Program-made: the position numbers and the translations under genes | Assembly: GCA_041390305.1 (NCBI GenBank) | Contig: JAWKQE010000009.1 | Coordinates: forward strand, 1-64,000 | Source: JACKCR01 sp041390305 | Lineage (GTDB): Bacteria > Eisenbacteria > RBG-16-71-46 > CAIMUX01 | Reading direction: 5' to 3' | DNA: 64,000 nucleotides | Shown here: positions 9,682 to 17,708 of the stretch, one piece after another | Numbering within the stretch: the stretch's first letter is position 1 | How the letters are laid out: every line of letters begins with the position of its first letter | Notes under the pieces: model-generated | What the model was told of the DNA's origin: nothing | The model's input: only the letters and a program-made list of their open reading frames with translations | Databases searched by the model: none

Positions 9682-10932
9682 CTAGCCTTCGAGCCCCGGA
9701 TAGAGCGGGAAGGTCGCGGTGAGATCGTGGACCGCGCTCTTGACGCGCGCCGCGACCGCCTCGTCTCCCTCGGAGTCGAGCAGCTCGGCGATCCAGCCGC
9801 CGATGACCTCCATCTCCTTCTCCTTCATCCCGCGCGTCGTCACGGCCGGAGTCCCGATCCGGACGCCGCTCGTGATGAACGGAGAGCGTTGATCGAACGG
9901 CACCGTGTTCTTGTTGACGGTGAGGTCGCCCGCCTCGAGCCAACGCTCCGCCTTCTTCCCGCTGAACCCCTTCTCCGAGAAGTCGAGGAGGAAGAGGTGG
10001 TTGTCCGTGCCGCCCGAGACGACGTCGTAGCCGCGCTGGAGGAGCGTCTGTGCGAGCGCCTTTGCGTTCCGCACCACCTGCTGCTGGTACTCCTTGAACT
10101 CCGGCTGCATTGCGAGGTGGAAGCAGACGGCCTTGGCCGCGATCACGTGCATGAGCGGGCCGCCCTGCATCCCCGGGAACCCGGTCTTGTCGATGCCCGC
10201 GCCGTGCTCCTCGTCCGAGAGGATGAACCCGCTCCGGGGTCCGCGCAGGCTCTTGTGCGTGGTCGAGGTGACGATGTGTGCGTGCGGCACCGGGCTTGGG
10301 TGCACTCCCGCGGCGACGAGCCCCGAGATGTGCGCCATGTCGACCATCAGCTTGGCCCCGACTTCATCGGCGATCTCACGGAAGCGCGGGAAGTCGAGCG
10401 TCCGGGCGTACGCACTCGCGCCCGCCACGATCAGCTTCGGCTTGTGCTCGCGCGCCTTCGCAGCGACGTCTTCCATGTCGATCCGCTTCGTCTCGGGCGA
10501 GACGCCGTAGGCCGCGACGTCGAAGAAGCGTCCACTGAAGTTCACGGCGAGCCCGTGTGTGAGGTGCCCGCCGTGCGCGAGGTTCAGCCCCAGGATCTTG
10601 TCGCCCGGCTCCAGGATCGAGAAGTACGCCGTGAGGTTCGCGCTCGCCCCCGAGTGCGGCTGGACGTTCGCGTGCTGCGCGCCAAAGCACTCCTTGGCCC
10701 GGTCGATCGCGAGCTGTTCCACTTCGTCGACGAACGTGCAGCCACCGTAGTAGCGCTTCGCCGGATAGCCCTCGGCGTACTTGTTCGTCAGGACGGAACC
10801 GACCGCCTCCAGGATGGCGGGCGAGGTGAAGTTCTCCGACGCGATGAGCTCGATCCCGCTGCGCTGACGCTTGAGTTCACCGCGGATGGCGTCCGCGATC
10901 TGGGGATCGACTTCCGCGAGTTGGCGGATCAT
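9682..10932 (-). CDS. glyA: Serine hydroxymethyltransferase
   Basis: A 416-residue PLP enzyme interconverting serine and glycine with tetrahydrofolate, the main source of one-carbon units. The PLP-binding lysine is in TSTTHKSLRGPR (K227); other family motifs are SENFTSPA, KYAEGYPAKRYYGG, QPHSGASAN and DMAHISGLVA. Length is normal. Its ATG overlaps the stop of the phosphatase gene upstream, so the two are probably cotranslated. Folate context: purU lies about 4 kb away on the other strand. Confidence 0.98.
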   Translation of the reverse strand: MIRQLAEVDPQIADAIRGELKRQRSGIELIASENFTSPAILEAVGSVLTNKYAEGYPAKRYYGGCTFVDEVEQLAIDRAKECFGAQHANVQPHSGASANLTAYFSILEPGDKILGLNLAHGGHLTHGLAVNFSGRFFDVAAYGVSPETKRIDMEDVAAKAREHKPKLIVAGASAYARTLDFPRFREIADEVGAKLMVDMAHISGLVAAGVHPSPVPHAHIVTSTTHKSLRGPRSGFILSDEEHGAGIDKTGFPGMQGGPLMHVIAAKAVCFHLAMQPEFKEYQQQVVRNAKALAQTLLQRGYDVVSGGTDNHLFLLDFSEKGFSGKKAERWLEAGDLTVNKNTVPFDQRSPFITSGVRIGTPAVTTRGMKEKEMEVIGGWIAELLDSEGDEAVAARVKSAVHDLTATFPLYPGLEG

Positions 10933-11417
10933 GGAGCAGTCTCCTCTTCGATGAGCTGAAGGATCCTCGGCATGGCGGCGTCGATCAGACCCGTCAGCTC
11001 CATGTAGGTCTTGCGGTAGGCGGCGAGGTTCCCGCCGATCGGATCGGCGACGCCGTCAGGACTTCCGTTCACCTCGTCGGCGAACTTCGTGAGTACGTGG
11101 ACGCGGCCCGCCGCGTCCGGATAGTCGGCCAGGATCTCGACCCGGTGCTCGGGCGTCATCACGAGCACGAGGTGCGAGCCTTCGATGAGCTCCGACGTGA
11201 TCGGGTGGGACCGGTGTTCTGCGATGTCGATGTCGTCCTCCGCCGCCACCGTGACGCCGTTCTCACTCGCCGCCCACCTGAAGTCCGCCCAGGTGCCGGC
11301 CGAACGCACGCGCACCCTGTCCCCGAGCCCGGCCTTCTCGATCCGGTCCTTGAGGATGCCTTCTCCCATCGGGCTTCTGCAGATGTTCCCGGTACAGACG
11401 ACGAGAATTCGGTACAA
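10929..11417 (-). CDS. Low-molecular-weight protein-tyrosine phosphatase
   Basis: A 162-residue protein with the P-loop VVCTGNICRSP (catalytic Cys 8, Arg 14) and the general-acid loop ADPIGG near residue 117; the length and order match YwlE/Etp-type phosphatases. The start is a TTG at 11417 seven bases behind AGGAG; no ATG is close. The downstream neighbour is glyA (ATGA overlap). In many genomes an LMW phosphatase lies between tsaC/sua5 and glyA or rpiB, so the order is typical. Substrate is not predictable: protein arginine or tyrosine phosphate are both possible. Confidence 0.9.
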   Translation of the reverse strand: MYRILVVCTGNICRSPMGEGILKDRIEKAGLGDRVRVRSAGTWADFRWAASENGVTVAAEDDIDIAEHRSHPITSELIEGSHLVLVMTPEHRVEILADYPDAAGRVHVLTKFADEVNGSPDGVADPIGGNLAAYRKTYMELTGLIDAAMPRILQLIEEETAP

Positions 11418-12102
11418 CGTAGTCTCCTGGGTCCCTACTCCTGTATGGTTCGCCCTCGACCTGGAGCCCGCGGAGTGCCTGGATCCCAACCCGAAGCAGC
11501 CTCGGCTTATCACCCGACACATCGACCAAGGTCGAAGGCAGCGCCTCCTGGGGACCACCGTCGACGTAGAGGTCGACCCCTTCCCCGAACACGCTCCAGG
11601 CTTCTTCCGCAGACTCCGCGTGCGGCTCCCCGGTCTTGTTCGCACTCGTCGAGATGACCGGGACACCGACGCCACGGACGAGCTCCTGGAGGAACGGACT
11701 GTTCGGGAAGCGGAACGCGATCGTCCCGTCACTCCCGACGAAGTCAGGGACGGCGCCGGCGCGTGCGCGGAAGATCGCCGTGACCGGCCCCGGCCAGGCC
11801 ACGTCGAGGAGCTCCCGGCACTCGTCGGACGGAGTCTCCGCGTAGCGGTAGGCCATCTCCCGATCGGAGACGAGCGAGACGAAGAAGGCGACCCGTTCGC
11901 CGCCCTTGAGCTTCTGGAGCCGTTCCCGCGCCGCGACGCTGTCCCAGCGACAGGAGAGGCCGTAAATCGTGTCGGTGGGCAGGACGATCACGCCCTCGTC
12001 CGAGATCGCGGGAATGATCTTGGGAAGACGCTCGCGCGGGTCCACCCCGAGCCCGAGACGACGATTCCCGAACAGCTCCCGATCGTTCGTTGTGTCTGAC
12101 AC
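11263..12102 (-). CDS. tsaC: Threonylcarbamoyl-AMP synthase (TsaC/Sua5/YrdC)
   Basis: Makes threonylcarbamoyl-AMP for the t6A37 modification of ANN-reading tRNAs. Motifs: VLPTDTIYGLSC (residues 39-50), AWPGPVTAIF, AFRFPNSPFLQELV and STSANKTGEPH. The GTG start at 12102 lies behind GGGAGGG. The family normally ends soon after STLVDVSGDKPRLLRVG; here the frame continues for about 60 low-information residues to 11263, overlapping the first 155 bases of the phosphatase gene. A TAG near 11430 in another frame is a plausible original stop lost through an indel, so the true end may be about 11430. Confidence 0.88.
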   Translation of the reverse strand: MSDTTNDRELFGNRRLGLGVDPRERLPKIIPAISDEGVIVLPTDTIYGLSCRWDSVAARERLQKLKGGERVAFFVSLVSDREMAYRYAETPSDECRELLDVAWPGPVTAIFRARAGAVPDFVGSDGTIAFRFPNSPFLQELVRGVGVPVISTSANKTGEPHAESAEEAWSVFGEGVDLYVDGGPQEALPSTLVDVSGDKPRLLRVGIQALRGLQVEGEPYRSRDPGDYVVPNSRRLYREHLQKPDGRRHPQGPDREGRARGQGARAFGRHLGGLQVGGE

Positions 12103-12225
12103 CGGATTCCCTCCCGTTGGGCGAAGATCAGATCCCCGAGACTACCGCTGACGAGCGGAGCGGAAAAGCCGGTTTCCGGGGGCCGGCCGGCGTCCGTGGA
12201 CAACGACGCGCAGCTCCGGTTCGGC

Positions 12226-12231
12226 TAGACT
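12226..12231 (+). promoter_or_regulatory. -10 box giving a probably leaderless mRNA
   Basis: TAGACT lies six bases before the ATG at 12238, which lacks any Shine-Dalgarno sequence (preceding bases CGGCGC). Transcription starting the usual 6-8 bases after the hexamer would begin at or next to the start codon. No convincing -35 was seen at 16-18 bases, so this is a tentative call. Confidence 0.4.
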
Positions 12232-12237
12232 CGGCGC

Positions 12238-13788
12238 ATGGAGCCCAAGAACCCAGCCCTCTCCCGGCTCGTCCGGGCGAGCTTCGAGCCCGAGGAGGCC
12301 GAACGGATCCTCTCGGGATTCCTCGCCTTCACGGCCGAAGCCATGGACGCGAACACGACCGTCGGTCTCTCCCTGGCCGGTCCCTTCGCCGCCACCGGCC
12401 ATCGTCTCGACGGACTCGCTCCGCTCCTCGAGGGCGGCTTCGTCGACTGGGTGGTGGCACGAGGCGAGGACCTCTACCTCGACGCCGAAACCGGCTTCGA
12501 GCAGGCGATGCGGAACCGCGAGGGCGGTGCCGACGCGATCTTCGGCCCGGACCCGGGTTCTGGATCCGGCGCCGGCTCCTGGCCCCACTCGCTCTCCGGG
12601 ACCGACCCAGGCTCGACCTCCGAGGCCGCGCCCGGCACGGTCCCGCCGTTCGATCGGTCGCCAGCCGAACGGCCCCCGGGCTCGGATTCGGACGGAGAGA
12701 CCTCCGGCCACGCGCGGCCCACTTCGTCGGCTCCTCACTCCGCGGCCGGTCACCCTTTGGCGGGTCACACGGGGCCTGGTCACCCATCGGCGGGGACCTC
12801 GTCGCCCCACATCCGTCCCGCCCACACGCATCCTGCCCACACGGAGCCGGCCCACACTGACGCGACTCACGCGGACGACTCCCACACGAGGAACACGCCG
12901 CATCCGGGCGAGCGTCTCCGGATCGGCGACCAGATCTTCCACCGGAACCACGTGCTCTCCACCGAGGAGTTCCTGGGCCGGCTCGTGGTGACGCCACCTT
13001 TCCAGAAGACGCTCGCGACGACGGAGCTCAACCACCTCCTCGGCCGGTTCCTCGGTGAGCGGGACCGCGTCTTCGGCATCACGACGCCGACGTCGGTGCT
13101 CGCGGTCGCGCACAAGTACAAGGTGCCCGTCTTCTCCGACACTCCGGGAGGCTCGGTCGTCGGACGCCGGATCGCCGCAGCCGCCCTCTCCGGAAACCGC
13201 CTCGCCCTGGACCTCAGCCGCGACGTCAACCTCGCCGCCGCGATCATCCTCCGCGCAGACATCGGCGGACGCGCCGTCGCCGTCAGCATCGGCGGCGAGA
13301 GCCCGCGGGACCTACTCGTCCAGGCATCACTCCACCTCGAGCGCCCTCTCGGCCTCGGCACCTGCTTCTACTCTGCCTTCCTCGAGGTCGCGAAGCCCGG
13401 CCGGCCCCGGCTCGCCTCCCGCTTCCGCCGGCACTGGGGAGACTCCGCTCCGAGGCTCGGAGTGGTCGAACTCGCGTCCGACCTCGCGCTCCCCCTCCTC
13501 TCCGCCATCTGGCTCCAGGAAGGCCCGGTGAAAGAAGGACGTCAGCTCTACGCCTCCCGCGACGCCCTCCTCGAGGAGCTGCGGGACCTCTACCTCCGCC
13601 GCGACCTCGAGCGGCAGGTACGGGAGACGCAGGCGCAGATCCAGAGTCAGATCCAGAGCAAGATCGAAGAGACCCAGGCCACCCTCCAGGCCGAAGTGAC
13701 AAAGGTCCAGACGCAGCTCCAGCAACGTGTTCAGCGCCTCCTCGACCAGGTCCGCGTCCCCCGGGACCGGAAGGACGACCGGTCGTGA
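12238..13788 (+). CDS. Deoxyhypusine-synthase-like protein with His/Thr-rich insert and coiled-coil tail
   Basis: The ends of the catalytic fold are recognisable: LSLAGPFAATGHRLDGLAPLLEGGFVDWVVARG followed by DLYLDAETGFE, then ERLRIGDQIFHRNHVLSTEEF, PVFSDTPGGSVVGRRIA, and NLAAAIILRA...VSIGGESPRDLLVQ. This matches the deoxyhypusine synthase superfamily, NAD-dependent aminobutyl transferases from spermidine; bacterial members often act on polyamines instead of eIF5A. Residues about 103-221 interrupt the fold with Gly/Ser/Pro then His/Thr-rich sequence (repeats of PAHT, HTEPAHTD). The C terminus (about 465-505) is a Gln-rich coiled coil (QAQIQSQIQSKIEETQ). I cannot confirm the catalytic lysine; the region after GGESPRD is shorter than usual. 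First gene of an overlapping chain with the next three. Confidence 0.72.
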   Translation: MEPKNPALSRLVRASFEPEEAERILSGFLAFTAEAMDANTTVGLSLAGPFAATGHRLDGLAPLLEGGFVDWVVARGEDLYLDAETGFEQAMRNREGGADAIFGPDPGSGSGAGSWPHSLSGTDPGSTSEAAPGTVPPFDRSPAERPPGSDSDGETSGHARPTSSAPHSAAGHPLAGHTGPGHPSAGTSSPHIRPAHTHPAHTEPAHTDATHADDSHTRNTPHPGERLRIGDQIFHRNHVLSTEEFLGRLVVTPPFQKTLATTELNHLLGRFLGERDRVFGITTPTSVLAVAHKYKVPVFSDTPGGSVVGRRIAAAALSGNRLALDLSRDVNLAAAIILRADIGGRAVAVSIGGESPRDLLVQASLHLERPLGLGTCFYSAFLEVAKPGRPRLASRFRRHWGDSAPRLGVVELASDLALPLLSAIWLQEGPVKEGRQLYASRDALLEELRDLYLRRDLERQVRETQAQIQSQIQSKIEETQATLQAEVTKVQTQLQQRVQRLLDQVRVPRDRKDDRS

Positions 13789-13958
13789 GGGCGGTTCCCG
13801 GGAGCGGCGACGGCGAGGTGGACCCGCAGCAACACGGCGACAGCGAGGTGGACCCGCAGCAACACGGCGACGGTGGCGGCGGGACCGACCGGCAGCCCGG
13901 CGACCACGGAAACGGCCGGGCGGATCGGTCCGCACGCATGCGGAGGAGCCTGGATTGA
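13785..13958 (+). CDS. 57-residue ORF with tandem decapeptide repeat
   Basis: A frame opening with GTG that overlaps the upstream stop (GTGA) and closing with TGA that overlaps the TTG start of the Nudix gene (TTGA). It encodes two and a half copies of a ten-residue unit, DGEVDPQQHG / DSEVDPQQHG / DGGGG, followed by a basic end (RMRRSLD). The exact overlap on both sides fits a translationally coupled small gene. No homologue is recognised. Alternatively it is the remains of a linker, if indels have split a larger gene here. Confidence 0.4.
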   Translation: MRAVPGSGDGEVDPQQHGDSEVDPQQHGDGGGGTDRQPGDHGNGRADRSARMRRSLD

Positions 13959-14593
13959 CGCTCAGCCGCCTCTCAGACCACCTTCGCGACGCCCTCGCCG
14001 GGCCGCTACCCGGAGCTGATGCCCACCGGATCGCCTGGCCGGACCATCTCCCTCGGCGTGGCCCGGACGAACTCCTCGGCGACTACCGGGACGCGGCCGT
14101 CATGGTCCTGCTCTTCCCGCGGAAGGGGCAGGTGCTGATTCCCCTCGTCGAGCGGCCGACCTCCATGCCCCACCACCCGGGCCAGATCGCCTGCCCCGGC
14201 GGGCGCCTGGAACCCGGAGAGGACGGCGCCATGGCGGCGCTGCGCGAGCTCGAGGAAGAGCTTGGGGTGCCTCCCGGGAACGTCGAACTACTGGGAGAGC
14301 TCAGCACGATCTGGATCCCCGTAAGCGGATTCCGCGTCCAGCCGTTCGTCGGCGTGGCAAGGGACGAGCCCCAATGGGTACCGGATGGCCGGGAGGTCCA
14401 GCAGCTCCTCTTCGCAGAGCCAGGTGAGCTGGCCCGACACGGCCCCACCGGCCTCTATCGGCGGAGACGAGACGGCATGGAGTTCGAGGCCCCCGCCTAC
14501 GAAGTCGGAGCGCGACTCGTGTGGGGCGCCACCGCGCTCCTCCTGGCGGAGCTCGGAGAGATCTGGAAACAGCTGCCGTTGGAGGATCAGTGA
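13955..14593 (+). CDS. Nudix hydrolase, CoA pyrophosphatase (NudL) type
   Basis: A 212-residue protein whose Nudix box GGRLEPGEDGAMAALRELEEELG fits the GX5EX7REUXEEXGU pattern, preceded by HHPGQIACP, close to the UPF0035 signature of CoA diphosphatases (which hydrolyse CoA to phosphopantetheine and 3',5'-ADP). The start is a TTG at 13955 with GGAGG about nine bases before it; there is no suitable ATG in this frame. It overlaps the small ORF upstream and the purU GTG downstream, so it is embedded in a coupled chain. Confidence 0.85.
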   Translation: MTLSRLSDHLRDALAGPLPGADAHRIAWPDHLPRRGPDELLGDYRDAAVMVLLFPRKGQVLIPLVERPTSMPHHPGQIACPGGRLEPGEDGAMAALRELEEELGVPPGNVELLGELSTIWIPVSGFRVQPFVGVARDEPQWVPDGREVQQLLFAEPGELARHGPTGLYRRRRDGMEFEAPAYEVGARLVWGATALLLAELGEIWKQLPLEDQ

Positions 14594-15567
14594 CCCGTCC
14601 GCAGGATTCCCGCACCGATGACACGAGCGACGACGACGGCCGAGCCGCGGACACCCGCGCCGGCTCGAGAGGAGCCGTGGACGGCACCACCGGCTCGAAG
14701 CGGACGTCGAGTAGAACCGGACCGACCGCGACCATCCTCCTCAGCTGTCCCGAGCAGCCCGGCGTCGTCGCAAAGCTGGCAGGATTCCTGTCCGGACACG
14801 GCGGCAACATCACGCACTCGGACAACCACACGGACTTCGCCGCGAAGCTCTTCCTCACCCGGATCGAGTGGCAGCTGGACGGATTCCAGCTCGGTCGCGT
14901 CGAGATCCCCCTCGCCTTCGCTCCGATCGCGGCCGAACTCGACGCCGACTGGTCCCTCGCCTACTCGGACGTCGTCCCGCGAGTCGCTCTCTTCGTGAGC
15001 AAGCAGGACCACTGTCTCCTCGATCTCCTCTGGCGGCACCGCGCGGGTGAGCTCCACGCGGAGATCCCGCTCGTCGTCAGCAACCACGACGATCTGCGCG
15101 GAGAAGTCGAACGCGAAGGGATCGAGTTCATCCACCTTCCGGTCACGAAGGAGACGAAGGTCGATGTGGAAGCCCGGGAGCTGTCCCTCCTCCGCGAACA
15201 CCGGATCGACCTCGTCGTCCTCGCGAAGTACATGCAGGTCCTGAGCGACGACTTCATCGATCGCGGTCCCCGCGTACTCAACATCCACCACTCCTTCCTC
15301 CCCGCCTTCGTCGGAGCCCGGCCCTACCACCAGGCCTACGACCGCGGCGTCAAGATCATCGGCGCCACCGCCCACTACGTGACCCCCGAACTCGACGCCG
15401 GCCCCATCATCGAACAGGACGTCGCGAGAGTGAGTCACCGCGACGGCATCGGCGACCTCATCCGAAAGGGCAAGGACCTCGAACGCGTCGTGCTGGCGCG
15501 GGCCGTACGGCTGCACCTGATGAACCGCGTGCTCGTCTACGGGAACAAGACGGTGGTGTTCGGATAG
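14590..15567 (+). CDS. purU: Formyltetrahydrofolate deformylase
   Basis: Hydrolyses 10-formyl-THF to formate and THF, which feeds formate to PurT or balances the one-carbon pool. An N-terminal ACT domain (LLSCPEQPGVVAKLAGFLSGHGGNI) is followed by a formyl-transferase fold with catalytic N-HH (LNIHHSFLPAF) and the late His/Asp (GATAHYVTPELDAGPIIEQD). The GTG start at 14590 overlaps the Nudix stop (GTGA). The first 40 residues are a hydrophilic, Asp/Arg/Ser-rich extension not usual for the family. Catalytic region complete. Confidence 0.94.
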   Translation: MTRPQDSRTDDTSDDDGRAADTRAGSRGAVDGTTGSKRTSSRTGPTATILLSCPEQPGVVAKLAGFLSGHGGNITHSDNHTDFAAKLFLTRIEWQLDGFQLGRVEIPLAFAPIAAELDADWSLAYSDVVPRVALFVSKQDHCLLDLLWRHRAGELHAEIPLVVSNHDDLRGEVEREGIEFIHLPVTKETKVDVEARELSLLREHRIDLVVLAKYMQVLSDDFIDRGPRVLNIHHSFLPAFVGARPYHQAYDRGVKIIGATAHYVTPELDAGPIIEQDVARVSHRDGIGDLIRKGKDLERVVLARAVRLHLMNRVLVYGNKTVVFG

Positions 15568-16193
15568 GCGGAGTGGCGGCCCGGGTGGCGCGGGGTGGCC
15601 GGCCGGGGAAGTTCGACTCTCGACGTGGTAACGGTTGAAGCGGCCGGGAGCCGGCGACTCTGAACGTGGTAGCACTCGAACCGTCCGGCCTCCGCCACTC
15701 TCTACGTGGTCCTGCTCGCAGCGTCTGCTGGCCGGAGACTCTCAACGTGGTAGTACTCGCGACGTCCGCTGACCGGCGACTCTCGACGTGGTAGTGCCCG
15801 CGACGTCCGCTGGCCGGAGACTCTCGACGTGGTAGTACTCGGGACGTCCGCTGACTGGCGACTCTCAACGTGGTCGTGCCCGCGACGTCCGGACACGAAA
15901 CGTGCCGACACCGCGACCTGAAAGTTGACCCGGAGCAACTATAGTTCTTGACGCATTCTCGCCTGCGTATCGGTCCCGATCACACCCGCCTTCGGAACTT
16001 CCCCGTAGAACCACCCAACAGCCTCGCCATGCGCCGTCCGCCCGCAACCTGGCTTTCGGCGACCTGACGTTCGCAATCGTCCGCCAGCGGCGCCCACACG
16101 AACCCGCAAAACCCGGATGATACGGTGCACATGAACAGAGACGTGCACCTCGAACGCCGGCCTCGAACGCCCGCCGCCCCCACGGAGAATCCG
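15568..16193. other. Gene-free region between purU and the HNH gene
   Basis: Holds the 41-bp array (listed separately) and, from about 15891 to 16193, no supported gene. A markedly AT-rich patch at 15923-15955 (around CAACTATAGTTCTTGACG) interrupts the GC-rich background and could contain a promoter on either strand, but no pair of hexamers with normal spacing was convincing. Confidence 0.5.
15616..15890 (+). repeat. Array of seven 41-bp units with ACTCTCAACGTGGTA core
   Basis: Unit starts are at 15616, 15657, 15697, 15738, 15779, 15820 and 15861: spacings 41, 40, 41, 41, 41, 41. Each begins with ACTCTCRACGTGGTA or a one-to-two base variant. Units 4-7 are alike over their whole length (second half GCGACGTCCGCTGACCGG); units 1-3 keep the core and the period but have diverged elsewhere. 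The period is not a multiple of three, and no reading frame stays open with a sensible product, so it is not a coding repeat. The core is the reverse complement of the family consensus CACTACCACGTTGAGAGT. Confidence 0.93.
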
Positions 16194-17669
16194 ATGAACA
16201 CTACGTACTCGCGCCGCGAACTTCCGTTCCGAAGGATGACCGACACACAGCTCGTCGAGCACGCAGACCTCGCCGTGCGCAAGGAGCACGCCTCGATCGT
16301 CGCCCTGCTCGACGCGCTCGCAGAGATCGATCGACGGTCGCTCTACCTCGGTCAGGGCTACTCCTCGCTCTTTGACTTCTGTACCCGACGTTGGAACTAC
16401 TCCCCCGCCACCGCCGGCCGCTACATCGCCGCCGCACGGACGGCAGCGCGGTTTCCTCAGATCCGGAAGCTGCTCGGCGAACGTCGCCTGACAGTATGCG
16501 GAGCCGCCCGCCTCGCCAGCACTCTCAACGCCGAGAACTGCGACGCACTCACAAGGAAGGCGGCCGACCGGACGTTTGCGGAGGTGGAGGCCCTGGTGCA
16601 GGTCCGGCGGACCGCGCCGCGAGTACCGGACCGAGTCCGCATGATCGGCACGGCGCCAGTGGCCATGCCGAAGGCGATTCCGATACCACTGCCAATGCCG
16701 ATGTCGGTGTCGTTGCCACCAATGGGACCGTCGATGCGGGCACCTGGCACATCACACAGCGAGGTTCCTCCCGCTCGCAGCGACGAACCCGACCGCTATT
16801 CTACTCGCGGTGCACACACTGGAAACGATGAGGTCATCCTCGCCGCAACCCACTCTCAACGTGGTAGTGCGATGGCCTCTCCTGGTGCACCGCTCCTTGA
16901 CGGCGCCGTACACGCCGATAACGACGACGCCACCGTCAGCGCAACCCGCTCTCAACGTGGTCGTGCCATGACCATCATCGGCGCGACAGGCGATCCCACC
17001 GCAACACGGGCCCCCGATGCCGCGCTCGATCGTGGCGTGATCCGAGGCCCCGAAGAGACGCTCGACGCGCCTGCACCGCACCCAGAGTCCAAAACAAACG
17101 AGCCACGGTGCCAGATCCCGCGGGAGATCCGGTACGAGATCCGGTTCGCGGCACGTCAGAAGTTCGTCGAGAAGCTCGAACGGGCGAAGGCGGTCTGCTC
17201 GAACAAGGCGGACCTGGAAACGGTCTTGGAGAGGGCACTCGACGACCTCCTCGACCGCCGGGATCCCGAACGCCGCTCGCAGCGTCGCCTCGTACGGCGC
17301 GCAGCGCGAACATCCAGGCGAGGATCCTCACGTCCGCCCGAGCGGACTTCCGCGGAAACGCACGCTTCCATTTCCCCGGTCGCCACTCAGCCCAGAGCAG
17401 CCACCTGCAAACCCACGACGGTCGGTGCGACGTCGCCGCGCCGCACTCGGCACATTCCGACTGCACTACGGGACACGGTCTTCCAGCGCGATGGAGGTCA
17501 GTGCACGTACGTCGGCAATTCAGGCGTCCGCTGCGCGGCTCGTGTCTTCCTGCAGTTCGATCACGTGGTTCCGTACGGCAAAGGGGGCACGCACACGGAG
17601 GACAACCTCAGGCTTCGTTGCGGTAGGCACAATCGCGGTCGGGAAGATCTCGGCGGCGGCTGCCAGTGA
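16194..17669 (+). CDS. HNH endonuclease family protein with repeat-containing linker
   Basis: A 491-residue protein. The N-terminal 130 residues (EIDRRSLYLGQGYSSLFDFCTRRWNYSPATAGRYI, GAARLASTLNAEN) match the helical domain found in many bacterial multi-copy HNH proteins, related to the DUF222/13E12 type. The C terminus is an HNH domain: VFQRDGGQCTY, LQFDHVVPYGKGG, DNLRLRCGRHNR. The central 200 residues are low-complexity, including Met/Pro runs and two copies of a 32-residue block (HTGNDEVILAATHSQRGSAM, HADNDDATVSATRSQRGRAM) that carry the dispersed DNA repeat. Start: ATG at 16194 behind GGAG; a GTG at 16125 is possible. Cellular role unknown; such genes often behave as mobile or defence-associated nucleases. 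Confidence 0.85.
   Translation: MNTTYSRRELPFRRMTDTQLVEHADLAVRKEHASIVALLDALAEIDRRSLYLGQGYSSLFDFCTRRWNYSPATAGRYIAAARTAARFPQIRKLLGERRLTVCGAARLASTLNAENCDALTRKAADRTFAEVEALVQVRRTAPRVPDRVRMIGTAPVAMPKAIPIPLPMPMSVSLPPMGPSMRAPGTSHSEVPPARSDEPDRYSTRGAHTGNDEVILAATHSQRGSAMASPGAPLLDGAVHADNDDATVSATRSQRGRAMTIIGATGDPTATRAPDAALDRGVIRGPEETLDAPAPHPESKTNEPRCQIPREIRYEIRFAARQKFVEKLERAKAVCSNKADLETVLERALDDLLDRRDPERRSQRRLVRRAARTSRRGSSRPPERTSAETHASISPVATQPRAATCKPTTVGATSPRRTRHIPTALRDTVFQRDGGQCTYVGNSGVRCAARVFLQFDHVVPYGKGGTHTEDNLRLRCGRHNRGREDLGGGCQ
16852..16965 (+). repeat. Two copies of the dispersed repeat inside the HNH gene, 96 bp apart
   Basis: CACTCTCAACGTGGTAGTG begins at 16851 and GCTCTCAACGTGGTCGTG at 16948. The core positions are 96 bases (32 codons) apart and sit at the same place in a 32-residue in-frame duplication, read as THSQRGSAM and TRSQRGRAM. 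The first copy matches the intergenic consensus exactly. Confidence 0.9.
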
Positions 17670-17708
17670 CGGGCGTCCCGGAACGATCGCTACCCTGGGC
17701 AAAGGGGG

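Noticed and set aside
15616..15890. CRISPR array
   Set aside because: The conserved part is only 15 bp, the intervening segments are related to one another in most units, and no cas gene is present.
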